64,000 nucleotides of DNA. It comes from Hoeflea ulvae (lineage in GTDB: Bacteria > Pseudomonadota > Alphaproteobacteria > Rhizobiales > Rhizobiaceae). Where the stretch lies: assembly GCF_026619435.1 (NCBI RefSeq), contig NZ_JAOVZQ010000001.1, forward strand, positions 999,501-1,063,500. Direction: 5' to 3'. The notes below the pieces were generated by a model that did not search any database, had not been told where the DNA came from, and saw nothing but the letters and a program-made list of their open reading frames with translations. Positions 56,124 through 64,000 of this stretch are shown here, one piece after another (position 1 is the stretch's first letter; the number at the start of each line of letters is the position of its first letter). Position numbers and translations under genes: made by a program.

Positions 56124-57332
56124 TCAGACGCGTTCGATGATCGTCGCGGTGCCCATGCCGGCGCCGATGCACAGCGTGACAAGAGCGGTGTTGAGATCAC
56201 GGCGCTCGAGTTCATCCAGCACGGTGCCCAGAATCATCGCGCCGGTGGCGCCGAGCGGATGGCCCATGGCAATGGCGCCGCCATTGACGTTGATCTTGTC
56301 GGACGGAATGTCGAAGGCCTGCTGGAAGCGCAGCACCACGGCGGCGAAGGCCTCGTTGAGCTCGAACAGGTCGATGTCCTCGATCTTCATCTTGGCGCGC
56401 TTCAGGAGCTTTTCGGTGACATCGACAGGGCCGGTCAGCATCAGCGCCGGATCGGAACCGATATTGGCGAAGGCGCGGATCTTTGCGCGCGGTTGCAGGC
56501 CCATCGACTTGCCGCCCTTCTTCGAGCCGAGCAGCACCAGGCTGGCGCCATCGACGATGCCCGACGAGTTGCCGGCATGATGGACATGGTTGATGGCTTC
56601 GATTTCCGGATGCGCCTGGATGGCGACGGCGCCGAAGCCGCCCATCTCGGCCATCATGCCGAACGAGGCGTTGAGGCTGGCGAGCGCCTGCATGTCGGTG
56701 CCCGGCCGCATGTGCTCGTCACGGGCAAGAATGGTCAGGCCGTTGATGTCCTTGACCGGCACCACCGACTTGTCGAAATAGCCGTTCTCCCAGGAATGCG
56801 CCGAGCGCTTCTGGCTTTCCATGGCATAGGCGTCGACATCGTCGCGCGAAAAACCGTATTTGGTGGCGATCAGGTCGGCGGAAATGCCCTGCGGCATGAA
56901 ATAGGCCGGGATATTGACCGAAGGATCCATGAACCAGGCGCCGCCCTGGGCGCCGATGCCGATGCGCGACATCGATTCCACGCCGCCGGCGATGATGATG
57001 TCGTCGGCGCCATAGGCAATCTTGCCGGAGGCGAGATTGATGGCGTCGAGGCCGGAGGCGCAGAAGCGGTTGATCTGGATGCCGGGCGCTTCGGTGGCAT
57101 AGCCGGCTTCAAAGGTGGCCGCACGCGCGATATCGCCGCCGGCTTCGCCGATCGCATCGACACAGCCCATGATGATGTCGTCAACCGTGCTGGTGTCGAG
57201 TCCGTTGCGGTCGCGCAGGGCTTCGAGCATGTGCGATGCCAGCCGCACGGTGGGAACCTCATGCAGGCTTCCGTCTTTCTTGCCGCGGCCCCGCGGGGTG
57301 CGGACGTGATCATAGACAAATACATCAACCAT
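56124..57332 (-). CDS. fadA: acetyl-CoA C-acyltransferase (thiolase)
   Basis: The 402-residue thiolase catalyses the last beta-oxidation step. The acyl-accepting Cys is in INRFCASGLDAINLA near residue 90. The second catalytic region is NVNGGAIAMGHPLGATGA, and CIGAGMGTATIIE at the C-terminus carries the base Cys. It stands between the GST gene and fadB in the same direction, forming FadAB. A degradative thiolase is more likely than a biosynthetic one from the context. Confidence 0.95.
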   Translation of the reverse strand: MVDVFVYDHVRTPRGRGKKDGSLHEVPTVRLASHMLEALRDRNGLDTSTVDDIIMGCVDAIGEAGGDIARAATFEAGYATEAPGIQINRFCASGLDAINLASGKIAYGADDIIIAGGVESMSRIGIGAQGGAWFMDPSVNIPAYFMPQGISADLIATKYGFSRDDVDAYAMESQKRSAHSWENGYFDKSVVPVKDINGLTILARDEHMRPGTDMQALASLNASFGMMAEMGGFGAVAIQAHPEIEAINHVHHAGNSSGIVDGASLVLLGSKKGGKSMGLQPRAKIRAFANIGSDPALMLTGPVDVTEKLLKRAKMKIEDIDLFELNEAFAAVVLRFQQAFDIPSDKINVNGGAIAMGHPLGATGAMILGTVLDELERRDLNTALVTLCIGAGMGTATIIERV

Positions 57333-57360
57333 TGCGGTGATCTCCAGGTTTTGGTTCGGG

Positions 57361-58013
57361 TCAGGCAGTTGCCGTTGCGGGATCGATCCCGCTCGGCATC
57401 AACTCTTCTGGGCGTTTGTAGCCGGGCAGGGCGGCGATACGGTCGAGCCAGGCGGCAATATTGGGATAGGATTGCGGATCCATGCCGATCTGATCGGGCC
57501 AGAACAGATAGCCGCACAGCGAAAGGTCGGCGATTGTCGGGTGGCCGCCGGCCACGAAATCGCGGTTTCCGAGATGCGCTTCGAGCACCTTCCAGGCACT
57601 GACGGCGCGGGCCTGCAGGAACTGCGTCACCGGGTCATCGGGCTTTTTCTGGAAGTGGCTCATGAATCGCGCGGTCGCGGTGTAGCTGGTCAGCTTGTGG
57701 TTGTCCCACAGCAGCCAGCGCAGGATTTCACGGCGCTCGTCCTCATTGGCCGGGCCGAAGCGGTCGAATTCCCGCGACAGGTAATCGAGGATGGTGCCGG
57801 ACTGGCTAAGCACCACGTCGCCATCCACCTTGTGGTGGGTCAGCACCGGCACTTCGCCCATGATGTTGAGCGCCCGGTAATCCGCCGACCGGGTCTGGCC
57901 GGAGAAAAAGCCACGCGCCGCGGTGTCCAGCCGGCGCCGCACAGTTCCAGCATCAAGGCAGCCTTGTAGGCATTGCCGCTCTCCAAAAAGCAATCAAGCG
58001 TAAAATCGGTCAT
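57361..58013 (-). pseudogene. glutathione S-transferase family protein, frameshifted as sequenced
   Basis: The true N-terminus is MTDFTLDCFLESGNAYKAAL (ATG 58013), then TPRRVAF. The remainder (FFSGQTRSADYRALN...) is in the next frame. Adding one base to the AAAAA run at 57905-57909 restores a 217-residue GST with an N-terminal thioredoxin domain (VPVLTHH, LSQSGTILDYL) and a helical C-domain (LCGYLFWPDQIGM, PNIAAWLDRIAALPGY). The ribosome-binding site GAGCC and tight 4-bp spacing to the upstream acyl-CoA dehydrogenase support operon membership. Members conjugate or bind glutathione. Its role in fatty acid use is unknown. Confidence 0.82.
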
Positions 58014-58017
58014 CGGA

Positions 58018-59190
58018 TTACAGGCTCCTTGCGATCAGCAGTTTCATGATTTCGTTGGTGCCGCCGTAAATTCGCTGCACCCGGGCATCGCGGAACATCC
58101 GCGCCACCGGAAATTCATTCATGTAGCCATAGCCGCCATGCAGCTGCACGCATTCATCGACCACCTTGCACTGCAGATCCGAGACCAGATACTTGGCCAT
58201 CGATGCGGTGGTCGAGGTCAGCTGACCCTTGAGATGCTCGCCGATACAGTGATTGACGAACACCCGCGCCATCGTGGCTTCCGATTTCAGTTCCGCCAGC
58301 TTGAACTGGGTATTCTGGAACTCGATGATCGCCTTGCCGAAGGCGCGGCGTTCCTTGACGTAGTCGATGGTGATAGCCAGCGCCCGCTCGATCATCGAGA
58401 TGCCCTGATTGGCAATCAGCAGCCGCTCCTGCGGCAGTTCGGTCATCAGCTGGGCAAAGCCCTGGCCTTCCTCGGTGCCAAGCATGTTGGCCGTCGGTAT
58501 CCGCACATGATCGAAAAACAGCTCCGATGTGTCGTTACTCTTGAGCCCGACCTTGTCGAGATTGCGGCCGCGGCGAAAACCCTCGACCTCGTCGGTCTCG
58601 ACCACCATCAGCGACACGCCCTTCGCGCCCTTGCTGGCGTCGGTCTTGGTCACCACGATGATCAGATTGGCGTGCTGGCCATTGGTGATGAAAGTTTTTG
58701 AGCCGTTGATGACGTAGTGATTGCCATCCTTCTTCGCCGTCGTCTTGATGCCCTGCAGGTCCGATCCCGCGCCGGGCTCGGTCATAGCAATGGCGCCGAT
58801 CAACTCGCCCGAGGCCATCTTCGGCAGCCAGGCCTTCTTCTGCTCTTCCGAGCCGAAGTGCAGGATATAGGGCGCGACGATGGCGTTGTGCAGCGCAATT
58901 CCGAAACCGTCGGTGCCGGTGCGTCCAAGCGCTTCGGCGATCACCGCCTCATGGGCATAGGTGCCGCCCGAGCCGCCATATTCTTCCGGCATCGCCGCGC
59001 AGAGCAAACCGGCCGCACCGGCGCCTTCCCAGGCGCTGCGGTCGACCATTTCCTGTTTCTCGTAGCGGTCGTAATGCGGCGCGACCTCGGCTTCGAGCCA
59101 GCGATAGGCCATGTCTTCCAGCATCGCGACATCGTCTTCCATCCAGTCCGGACGGGGTACGCCAAGCACTTCCGATGGCAAAGTCGCCAT
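58018..59190 (-). CDS. acyl-CoA dehydrogenase
   Basis: The 390-residue FAD enzyme has the standard three-domain ACAD architecture. Conserved parts are the flavin-binding [18 protein letters not shown] and [18 protein letters not shown], and [19 protein letters not shown]. The C-terminal [16 protein letters not shown] carries the usual catalytic Glu in GTNE. It oxidises acyl-CoA to enoyl-CoA, passing electrons to ETF. The ATG follows GGAGGAAGAC. The chain-length preference cannot be read, but the operon context indicates straight-chain fatty acids. Confidence 0.94.
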   Translation of the reverse strand: MATLPSEVLGVPRPDWMEDDVAMLEDMAYRWLEAEVAPHYDRYEKQEMVDRSAWEGAGAAGLLCAAMPEEYGGSGGTYAHEAVIAEALGRTGTDGFGIALHNAIVAPYILHFGSEEQKKAWLPKMASGELIGAIAMTEPGAGSDLQGIKTTAKKDGNHYVINGSKTFITNGQHANLIIVVTKTDASKGAKGVSLMVVETDEVEGFRRGRNLDKVGLKSNDTSELFFDHVRIPTANMLGTEEGQGFAQLMTELPQERLLIANQGISMIERALAITIDYVKERRAFGKAIIEFQNTQFKLAELKSEATMARVFVNHCIGEHLKGQLTSTTASMAKYLVSDLQCKVVDECVQLHGGYGYMNEFPVARMFRDARVQRIYGGTNEIMKLLIARSL

Positions 59191-61060
59191 GTCTTCCTCC
59201 CGAAGCTCGAGGCGGGCGCATGAACGCGCCCGCCGGCAGTCTCAATTCAAGCCGCTGACCGGGTTTAAAGGCCTCCTCGGCCAGTTCCATCATGGTCTCG
59301 CAGCCGGTTTCGATGCGTGTCTTGCGCAAACTCGTTTCCGGCATGATGCGTTCCATGTAGAACTTGCCGACCAGCAGCTTGGAGGCGAGGAATTCTTCCT
59401 TGCCATCAGCGCCGGCGGCGCGTTTTTCCACTGCGGCCTTGGCCATCAGCGCCCACATGTAGCCCAGCGCCACAAGCCCGAAGAGATGCATGTAGTCGGT
59501 CGAGGCGGCACCGGCATTGTCGGGCTTGGCCATGGCGTTCTGCATCAGCCACATGGTCGAGGCCTGCAGATCGTTGAGACCCTTCTTCACGCCCTTGGTG
59601 TAGAGCGCCAGCTCGTCATTGCCGCGATTTTCCTCGCAGAAATCGCCGACTTCCTTGAAAAAGGCCATCACCGCGCGGCCGCCATTGAGGCCGAGCTTGC
59701 GGCCGACCAGATCCAGCGCCTGGATGCCGTTGGCGCCTTCATAGATCATCGCAATGCGGGCATCGCGGACATACTGGCTCATGCCCCATTCCTCGATGTA
59801 GCCGTGGCCGCCGAACATCTGCTGCGCCATCACCGCATGGTCAAAGCCCTTGTCGGTGAGCACGCCCTTGACCACCGGGGTGACCAGGGTGAGCAGGTCG
59901 TCGGCTTGCTGAACATCGGCCTCGACATCGGACTTGTGCGCGACGTCGGATTTCAGTGCCGTCCACAGCATGAAGGCGCGGCCGGCCTCGTTGAAAGCGC
60001 GGATGGTCATCAGGGTGCGGCGCACGTCGGGATGCACGATGATCGGATCGGCCTTCCTGTCGGGATATTTGGCGCCCGACAGCGACCGGCCCTGCAAACG
60101 CTCGCGCGCATATGCGACCGCATTCTGATAGGCGATTTCGCCCATCGCCTGGCCCTGCAGGCCGACACCGAGACGGGCCTCGTTCATCATCACGAACATC
60201 GCCTTGAGACCGGCATTTTCAGTGCCGATCAGATAGCCGGTGGCGTCGTCATAATTCATCACGCAGGTGGCGTTGCCGTGGATGCCCATCTTTTCTTCGA
60301 GCGAGCCGCAGGTCACAGGATTGCGGTCACCCAGCGAGCCGTCGTCGCCGACCATGAATTTCGGCACGATGAACAGCGAGATGCCCTTCACGCCTTCCGG
60401 AGCGCCCTCGATGCGGGCCAGGACCAGATGGATGATGTTGTCCGCCATGTCGTGTTCGCCGGCAGAGATGAAGATCTTCTGGCCGGAAATCTTGTAGCTG
60501 CCGTCGTCCTGCGGCACGGCCTTGGTGCGCAGCAGTCCCAGATCGGTGCCGCAATGCGGCTCGGTCAGATTCATGGTGCCGGTCCAGGTCCCGTCGATCA
60601 TGTTCGGCAGGAATTTTGTTTTCAGCTCGTCGGATCCGTGTTCGGCAATCGCGGCGATGGCGCCCTGGGTCAGGCCCGGATACATCAGCAGCGACAGGTT
60701 GGCCGAGATCATGTATTCGGAAACGGCGGTGTGCAGCGTGTAGGGCAGGCCCTGGCCGCCAAATTCGGCTGGTGCTGCAAGCCCGAGCCAGCCGCCTTCG
60801 CAATATTGCTTGTAGGCCTGCTTGAAGCCTTTCGGCGTCGTGACCGTCGCGTCGTCATGACGGGTGCAGCCTTCCTGGTCGCCAATCTGGTTGAGCGGCA
60901 GCATCACCTCTTCGGCAATCCGCGCGCCCTCGTGCAGGATGGCCTCGACAAGGTCGGGGGTTGCATCGGCAAAGCCGGGCAGATTCATGTAGCGCTCGTA
61001 GCCAAGCACATCATTGAGAATGAAAAGCGTGTCGTCGACTGGTGCCTTGAAGACTGGCAT
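58949..61060 (-). CDS. acyl-CoA dehydrogenase, long C-terminal-domain type (FadE-like), 3' end probably frameshifted
   Basis: The family part is residues 1-597 ([15 protein letters not shown] to MMELAEEAF), of usual length for C-terminal-extended ACADs. It has [53 protein letters not shown] and [14 protein letters not shown] with the catalytic Glu. As sequenced the frame then continues 106 residues of non-family, Arg-rich sequence to 58949 and overlaps the next gene by 242 bp. Adding one base to the AAA run at 59267-59269 places TAA directly after EEAF, so the real stop is probably near 59264. Operator site C lies 77 bp upstream. Confidence 0.85.
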   Translation of the reverse strand: MPVFKAPVDDTLFILNDVLGYERYMNLPGFADATPDLVEAILHEGARIAEEVMLPLNQIGDQEGCTRHDDATVTTPKGFKQAYKQYCEGGWLGLAAPAEFGGQGLPYTLHTAVSEYMISANLSLLMYPGLTQGAIAAIAEHGSDELKTKFLPNMIDGTWTGTMNLTEPHCGTDLGLLRTKAVPQDDGSYKISGQKIFISAGEHDMADNIIHLVLARIEGAPEGVKGISLFIVPKFMVGDDGSLGDRNPVTCGSLEEKMGIHGNATCVMNYDDATGYLIGTENAGLKAMFVMMNEARLGVGLQGQAMGEIAYQNAVAYARERLQGRSLSGAKYPDRKADPIIVHPDVRRTLMTIRAFNEAGRAFMLWTALKSDVAHKSDVEADVQQADDLLTLVTPVVKGVLTDKGFDHAVMAQQMFGGHGYIEEWGMSQYVRDARIAMIYEGANGIQALDLVGRKLGLNGGRAVMAFFKEVGDFCEENRGNDELALYTKGVKKGLNDLQASTMWLMQNAMAKPDNAGAASTDYMHLFGLVALGYMWALMAKAAVEKRAAGADGKEEFLASKLLVGKFYMERIMPETSLRKTRIETGCETMMELAEEAFKPGQRLELRLPAGAFMRPPRASGGRHGDFAIGSAWRTPSGLDGRRCRDAGRHGLSLARSRGRAALRPLRETGNGRPQRLGRRRCGRFALRGDAGRIWRLGRHLCP

Positions 61061-61136
61061 GGATCCTCATCCCTTGTACGGTCGTCGCATCAGGCACGAT
61101 AGCCCGGCGATCCTCACGGACTCACTTACTAAATTT

Positions 61137-61156
61137 TGACGTTCGCGTAAACGTAA
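61137..61156. promoter_or_regulatory. palindromic operator, site C (upstream of the beta-oxidation operon)
   Basis: TGACGTTCGCGTAAACGTAA lies 77 bp before the acyl-CoA dehydrogenase start. Its reverse complement differs from site A at two of 20 positions. The adjacent MerR-type gene makes it the best candidate operator for that regulator. Confidence 0.65.
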
Positions 61157-61322
61157 AAAATTGGCCATTTCGGGTATGATGCGACATCGTGACCCGAAAA
61201 ACGGCCAAAAACCAGCATTTTTCGCAGATTTTATTTGAAAAAATCGAAATAAACCGGAAACAATTTTTGATGAAAGGCCGGGCGAAGCAAATCCCGGACC
61301 GATGCCGGCAGCCGCATAAACA

Positions 61323-61344
61323 CAAAAACCCGCCTCGAGGGCGG
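61323..61344 (-). terminator. intrinsic terminator of the MerR-type gene
   Basis: On the minus strand CCGCC-CTCGA-GGCGG is followed by GTTTTTG. It lies about 27 bp past the merR stop and would end that transcript before the ACAD promoter. Confidence 0.7.
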
Positions 61345-61370
61345 CCTGGCGGCGCGGTGGGCGACAGTGT

Positions 61371-61781
61371 CTATTCGGAGTCGGCCAGCATGCCGCGAAC
61401 CATCGCGATGGTGCGTTCGAGCTCTTCGATGGCGGTATGGATGCTGTCGCGCTGGCCTTCCAGCACCCGCATCTGTTCCTCACCCTTGGTCAGCGCCACC
61501 TTGAGCTGCGCGACATTCTTGCCCCGCGGATCATACAGGTCGATCATCCGCTTGACCTCGGTCAGCGAGAACCCGACCCGCTTGCCGAGCAGGATCAGCT
61601 TGAGCCGCGCCCTGTCGCGTTTCGTGAACAGCCGGGTGACGCCAACGCGCGCCGGCTTGAGCAGGCCCTTGTCTTCGTAAAAACGCAATGTGCGGAGGGT
61701 GACGCCGAACTCCTCGGCGAGATCGCCGATTTTATAGACCGCGTCATCCTGGTCCATGCTGCTGTCCGTCATATCGTTCAT
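61371..61781 (-). CDS. MerR-family transcriptional regulator, likely LiuR/FadR-like for lipid degradation
   Basis: The 136-residue protein has a MerR winged helix-turn-helix at residues 16-85 (YKIGDLAEEFGVTLRTLRF, then the wing with RLFTKRDRARL). A coiled-coil dimerisation helix (residues of about 90-130) follows. It lacks cysteines, so metal or redox sensing is unlikely. LiuR and related MerR proteins control branched-chain amino acid or fatty-acid catabolism in proteobacteria and recognise similar ACGTTTACG dyads; the assignment here is inference from sequence and position. The start is the ATG at 61781 (MNDMTDSSMDQDD). It is upstream of the operon it probably controls. Confidence 0.85.
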   Translation of the reverse strand: MNDMTDSSMDQDDAVYKIGDLAEEFGVTLRTLRFYEDKGLLKPARVGVTRLFTKRDRARLKLILLGKRVGFSLTEVKRMIDLYDPRGKNVAQLKVALTKGEEQMRVLEGQRDSIHTAIEELERTIAMVRGMLADSE

Positions 61782-61828
61782 GTTCGACCGAGGCTGCCAT
61801 TGCAATTGTTGCGCCCGAAGGAGCACAG

Positions 61829-61855
61829 CGGTTTGACATTATAAGGCCCAAACCG
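61829..61855 (-). promoter_or_regulatory. possible merR autoregulatory promoter/operator
   Basis: CGGTTTG and CAAACCG flank a 13-bp spacer that includes TATAAT (minus strand, 61838-61843). The position, about 55 bp before the ATG, suits a promoter core. A good -35 is not evident at 17-19 bp, so this is tentative. Confidence 0.4.
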
Positions 61856-61904
61856 TCAAGTCGCGCCACTTTAAAGCTCAAATAGCCAAGAAAAGTAACC
61901 TTGG

Positions 61905-61919
61905 TTAACGGGTTGTTTA
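61905..61919 (+). promoter_or_regulatory. CtrA-like box upstream of the podJ-like gene
   Basis: TTAA-N7-TTTA resembles the CtrA consensus TTAA-N7-TTAA with one mismatch. CtrA controls podJ in Caulobacter. The site lies about 190 bp before the start; the match is weak on its own. Confidence 0.4.
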
Positions 61920-62105
61920 CCACGTTTCGCGGAATGTGCGCTGGACGAGCAGTAAGCCCGGATTCTTTGTATCTTGTTTTTACCGGTCTGAAGTCTGGCT
62001 CTCCCGGGTGCAGGTCTTCACCGGCACAGGGACGAGCAACAAGGGCTGGCTGCGGATGGGGGTGGAGCTGCAGGCTCCCGACAACAACGCGAAGCGGAAA
62101 CGACA

Positions 62106-64000
62106 ATGAACGGATCGCGATCTTATTCAAGCCAAGCCGGAGCAGCTGAATCCTCACTGGATGCGCTCAATCGCACTATTGAGGGACTGGAAGCGCGCAT
62201 CGAGGAAATCCTCGGTCGCAGCGGCAAGCCTGCTGCAGGCCGGTCCGCGTCTCCGGCATTGCAGCAACCGGGTCTGGGAGCTGATCTGCTCGACGGCATC
62301 CGTGCCCGTCAAAGAGTGCTTGAAGGCGCGCGTCGTGCACCCGCCGAGCCTTTTGCCGCGCAAGCGCCCATGAAACCCGCCGCACCCGAAACACAAGTCC
62401 GGCGCGCCGAGCCCAAGGCCTCGATGCCGCGCTCCAATGCTGCGGACAATCAAGCTGCGTCCCGCCAGGAAGCCCAGCCCGATCTCAGCCAGGCCCTGAT
62501 CAGGGAAATGGCCGCCCTGCGCCAGGAAATGCGCGAACTGCGCGCCGAAGCGCGCGACCAGTCGCTGCCCAAGGAACTGCGCCGCGACCTGGCCAGCATT
62601 TCCGCCTCGATCGATGCGCTGGGATCGCAGGACGGCGGCGCGGATTCGCTGCGGCTCGAACTGGATTCCATGCGGTCGATGGTTGACCGGCTGGCGCGGG
62701 AAGACAGCGTCCGTTCGCTCGAAACCCGCTGGCAGTCGATGGAGGAACAGGTCTCCAGTCTGGATATGGGCGCGCTGCGCGAGGAACTGGTCAATCTGGC
62801 CTACCGTGTCGATGACATTCGCGAAGTCCTGTCCACCCTGCCGGCCACTGCGCAGGCCCAGGCGATCGAGGACAAGATCTCCGAGCTCTCCCAGTCGATC
62901 GAGACCATGTCGCGTCAGTCGGTCAGCGCAAGCGTCGACTTCCCCGAGCAGTTCGACCTGCTCGCCGCGCGTCTGGACGAAATCACCCGCGGCATAGCCG
63001 CGATGCCGGCTCCTGTGACGCCGCCGATCGATCCCGCTCCGTTTGAGCGCCTGGAGGCCCGGCTGGCTGCGGTGGCGCAGAAAATCGACGAACTGGCCCC
63101 GGCCCAGGAGGAATCGGGTATCGGCGAGCGCATCGAACATCTTGCCAACCGTGTCGCGCAACTGGCCGATGAAGAGGCGGTCGCGCGGCTTGACGCCCGT
63201 ATCGAACGCTTGCAGGCCCTGGTCGAGGAAGGCGTTCGCGAAGACCGGATGCCGGAACTGACCGATCATCTGAGCGACATCTCCGGCAGGATTGCCTCGC
63301 TGGATGCCCGCGGTGTCGATGAATCGCTGATCTCCCGGCTCGACCAGCTGGCGCAGCAGATCGAAAGCATATCGGTCCCGGCGCAGGTCTCCGGCGGCGT
63401 GCCGGATGCCGTGATCGGCCGCCTGGAAGCACTGATCGGCCGGGCCGAACAGACCGCATCGCGCAATGTCGATCCTCTCCCCGGCCTGGAAACGCTTGAT
63501 GCCAAGCTGTCCGACATCGCGTCGATGCTGCAGCAGGCAGAAACCAACTCCGCCGGCATCTCCATGCAGCCGCTCAGCGGCCTTGAAAATGTCGAGGCGC
63601 AGCTTGCCGAAATTTCCGCAAGGCTCGACCGCCCGGCAGCCGAACCGGCGACGATGACCATTCCCGGCATCGAGAACCTGGAAGCCAGGCTTGCCGATAT
63701 TGCCGAGCGTCTGGACATGTCCAGCAACGCCCAGTCCGGTCCCAGCGACGAGGCTATGCGGGGTCTTGAGGACCAGATTGCAAACCTGTCGCGGCTGATT
63801 TCCTCGTCTCCCGTCGGTGGATCCGAGGCGCTGGAAGAACGCTTCGCCTCCATTGAAGAGCATATGGCGACGAGCGATGAATTCGTGATCGAAGCAGCAC
63901 GCCAGGCAGCCGAAGCGGCGCTGGTTGCCTATTCCGGTCAGTTGAGCAACACCACATCGCCGGAGTCGATCGCCAATATCGAAGTCATCACCGCTCTCGC
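62106..64000 (+). CDS. podJ: PodJ-like polar localization protein, N-terminal part (3' end outside window)
   Basis: The first 631 residues are visible. The N-terminus contains SLDALNRTIEGLEARIEEIL, characteristic of rhizobial PodJ-like proteins, and the rest is long amphipathic coiled coil with heptad Leu and Ala. Degenerate repeats of about 30 residues recur from roughly residue 455 on, each like GLExLxAxLxDIAxRL (LETLDAKLSDIASML, LENVEAQLAEISARL, LENLEARLADIAERL). In the family a transmembrane helix, Sel1 repeats and a peptidoglycan-binding domain follow C-terminally; these lie beyond the window. The protein organises a cell pole. The start follows GCGGAAACG. Confidence 0.85.
   Translation, partial: MNGSRSYSSQAGAAESSLDALNRTIEGLEARIEEILGRSGKPAAGRSASPALQQPGLGADLLDGIRARQRVLEGARRAPAEPFAAQAPMKPAAPETQVRRAEPKASMPRSNAADNQAASRQEAQPDLSQALIREMAALRQEMRELRAEARDQSLPKELRRDLASISASIDALGSQDGGADSLRLELDSMRSMVDRLAREDSVRSLETRWQSMEEQVSSLDMGALREELVNLAYRVDDIREVLSTLPATAQAQAIEDKISELSQSIETMSRQSVSASVDFPEQFDLLAARLDEITRGIAAMPAPVTPPIDPAPFERLEARLAAVAQKIDELAPAQEESGIGERIEHLANRVAQLADEEAVARLDARIERLQALVEEGVREDRMPELTDHLSDISGRIASLDARGVDESLISRLDQLAQQIESISVPAQVSGGVPDAVIGRLEALIGRAEQTASRNVDPLPGLETLDAKLSDIASMLQQAETNSAGISMQPLSGLENVEAQLAEISARLDRPAAEPATMTIPGIENLEARLADIAERLDMSSNAQSGPSDEAMRGLEDQIANLSRLISSSPVGGSEALEERFASIEEHMATSDEFVIEAARQAAEAALVAYSGQLSNTTSPESIANIEVITAL

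Larger units (their letters stand above)
61061..61370. other. promoter region of the beta-oxidation operon and 3' end of the merR gene
   Basis: This 310 bp AT-richer gap holds operator site C (61137-61156) and, near the merR stop, a hairpin with a T-run. Between them (61160-61300) lies an AT-rich stretch with AAAAACGG and AATTTTTG runs. I find no gene or further recognisable element there. Confidence 0.55.
61782..62105. other. divergent region between the merR gene and the podJ-like gene
   Basis: This 324 bp gap contains an inverted repeat around a TATAAT-like box for merR (61829-61855), a CtrA-like half-box pair (61905-61919) and a GATTC methylation site (61961-61965). The 5' leader of the podJ-like gene occupies the rest, with no hairpin or small gene I can support. 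Confidence 0.55.

Noticed and set aside
59111..61102. 663-codon open frame on the + strand opposite the acyl-CoA dehydrogenase
   Set aside because: Antisense to a well-supported enzyme, with no family features and low-complexity His/Gly content.
1..64000. CRISPR array, insertion sequence or integron
   Set aside because: No regularly spaced direct repeats, transposase or integrase motifs were found while reading both strands.

Overview
The window is GC-rich (low 60s %) and chromosomal. It looks like a member of the Hyphomicrobiales, most likely a Rhizobiaceae/Hoeflea-type organism. The reasons are a GcrA cell-cycle regulator, a PodJ-like polarity protein, a SAM-II riboswitch before metZ, a double-length dCTP deaminase, the pyrC-pyrE-frk-pgi neighbourhood and a phoR-pstSCAB-phoU-phoB operon. 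The genus is an inference. I see no prophage, insertion sequence or CRISPR array.

Layout. 1-2.7 kb: the 5' part of a DenD-like dehydrogenase, an AT-rich gap, a small membrane protein, an EamA exporter and tRNA-Thr(CGT). 2.8-7.7 kb: a frameshifted nitronate monooxygenase, two envelope or secreted proteins of unknown role and a HerA/DUF853 ATPase. 8.0-12.9 kb: a CDP-deoxysugar cluster (rfbF, rfbG, an RmlC-like epimerase, a C-methyltransferase) and a convergent DegT-type aminotransferase. 13-23.8 kb: housekeeping metabolism (D-amino acid aminotransferase, an SDR, pyrC, pyrE, fructokinase, pgi, fadD, ppk2, fumC). 23.9-31.6 kb: the complete phosphate-starvation operon with a Pho box before pstS. 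31.8-36 kb: gcrA, argD, argF, hslO. 36.1-42.8 kb: an RND efflux pair, TrkH and ApaG. 43-47 kb: a CDP-alcohol phosphotransferase, metZ with its riboswitch, dCTP deaminase, a NavAb/NavMs-like sodium channel and tRNA-Gly(CCC). 47-53.8 kb: a GT2 glycosyltransferase and a periplasmic binding protein (both frameshifted), a sterol-desaturase-family enzyme, a TerB-like protein, an S24 repressor, an HCCA-isomerase-like protein and a methyltransferase. 53.9-61.8 kb: a fatty-acid beta-oxidation block (fadB, fadA, GST, two acyl-CoA dehydrogenases) with a MerR-type regulator. 62.1 kb to the end: the start of a PodJ-like gene.

Three observations tie the window together. First, near-identical palindromes built on TGACGTTTACG lie upstream of the nitronate monooxygenase, fadD and the beta-oxidation operon. 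The MerR protein encoded next to that operon is the obvious candidate reader, so these loci probably form a LiuR/FadR-like lipid-degradation regulon. Second, five genes (nitronate monooxygenase, GT2, binding protein, GST, C-terminus of an acyl-CoA dehydrogenase) each recover the normal family reading frame if one base is added to a homopolymer that reads as G or A on the + strand. This looks more like homopolymer undercalling than five real mutations. Third, GANTC (CcrM) sites cluster near gcrA and also occur before the podJ-like gene, together with a CtrA-like half-box, which fits cell-cycle control.

Coordinates of starts are my choices from ribosome-binding sites and family N-termini; stops are read directly.
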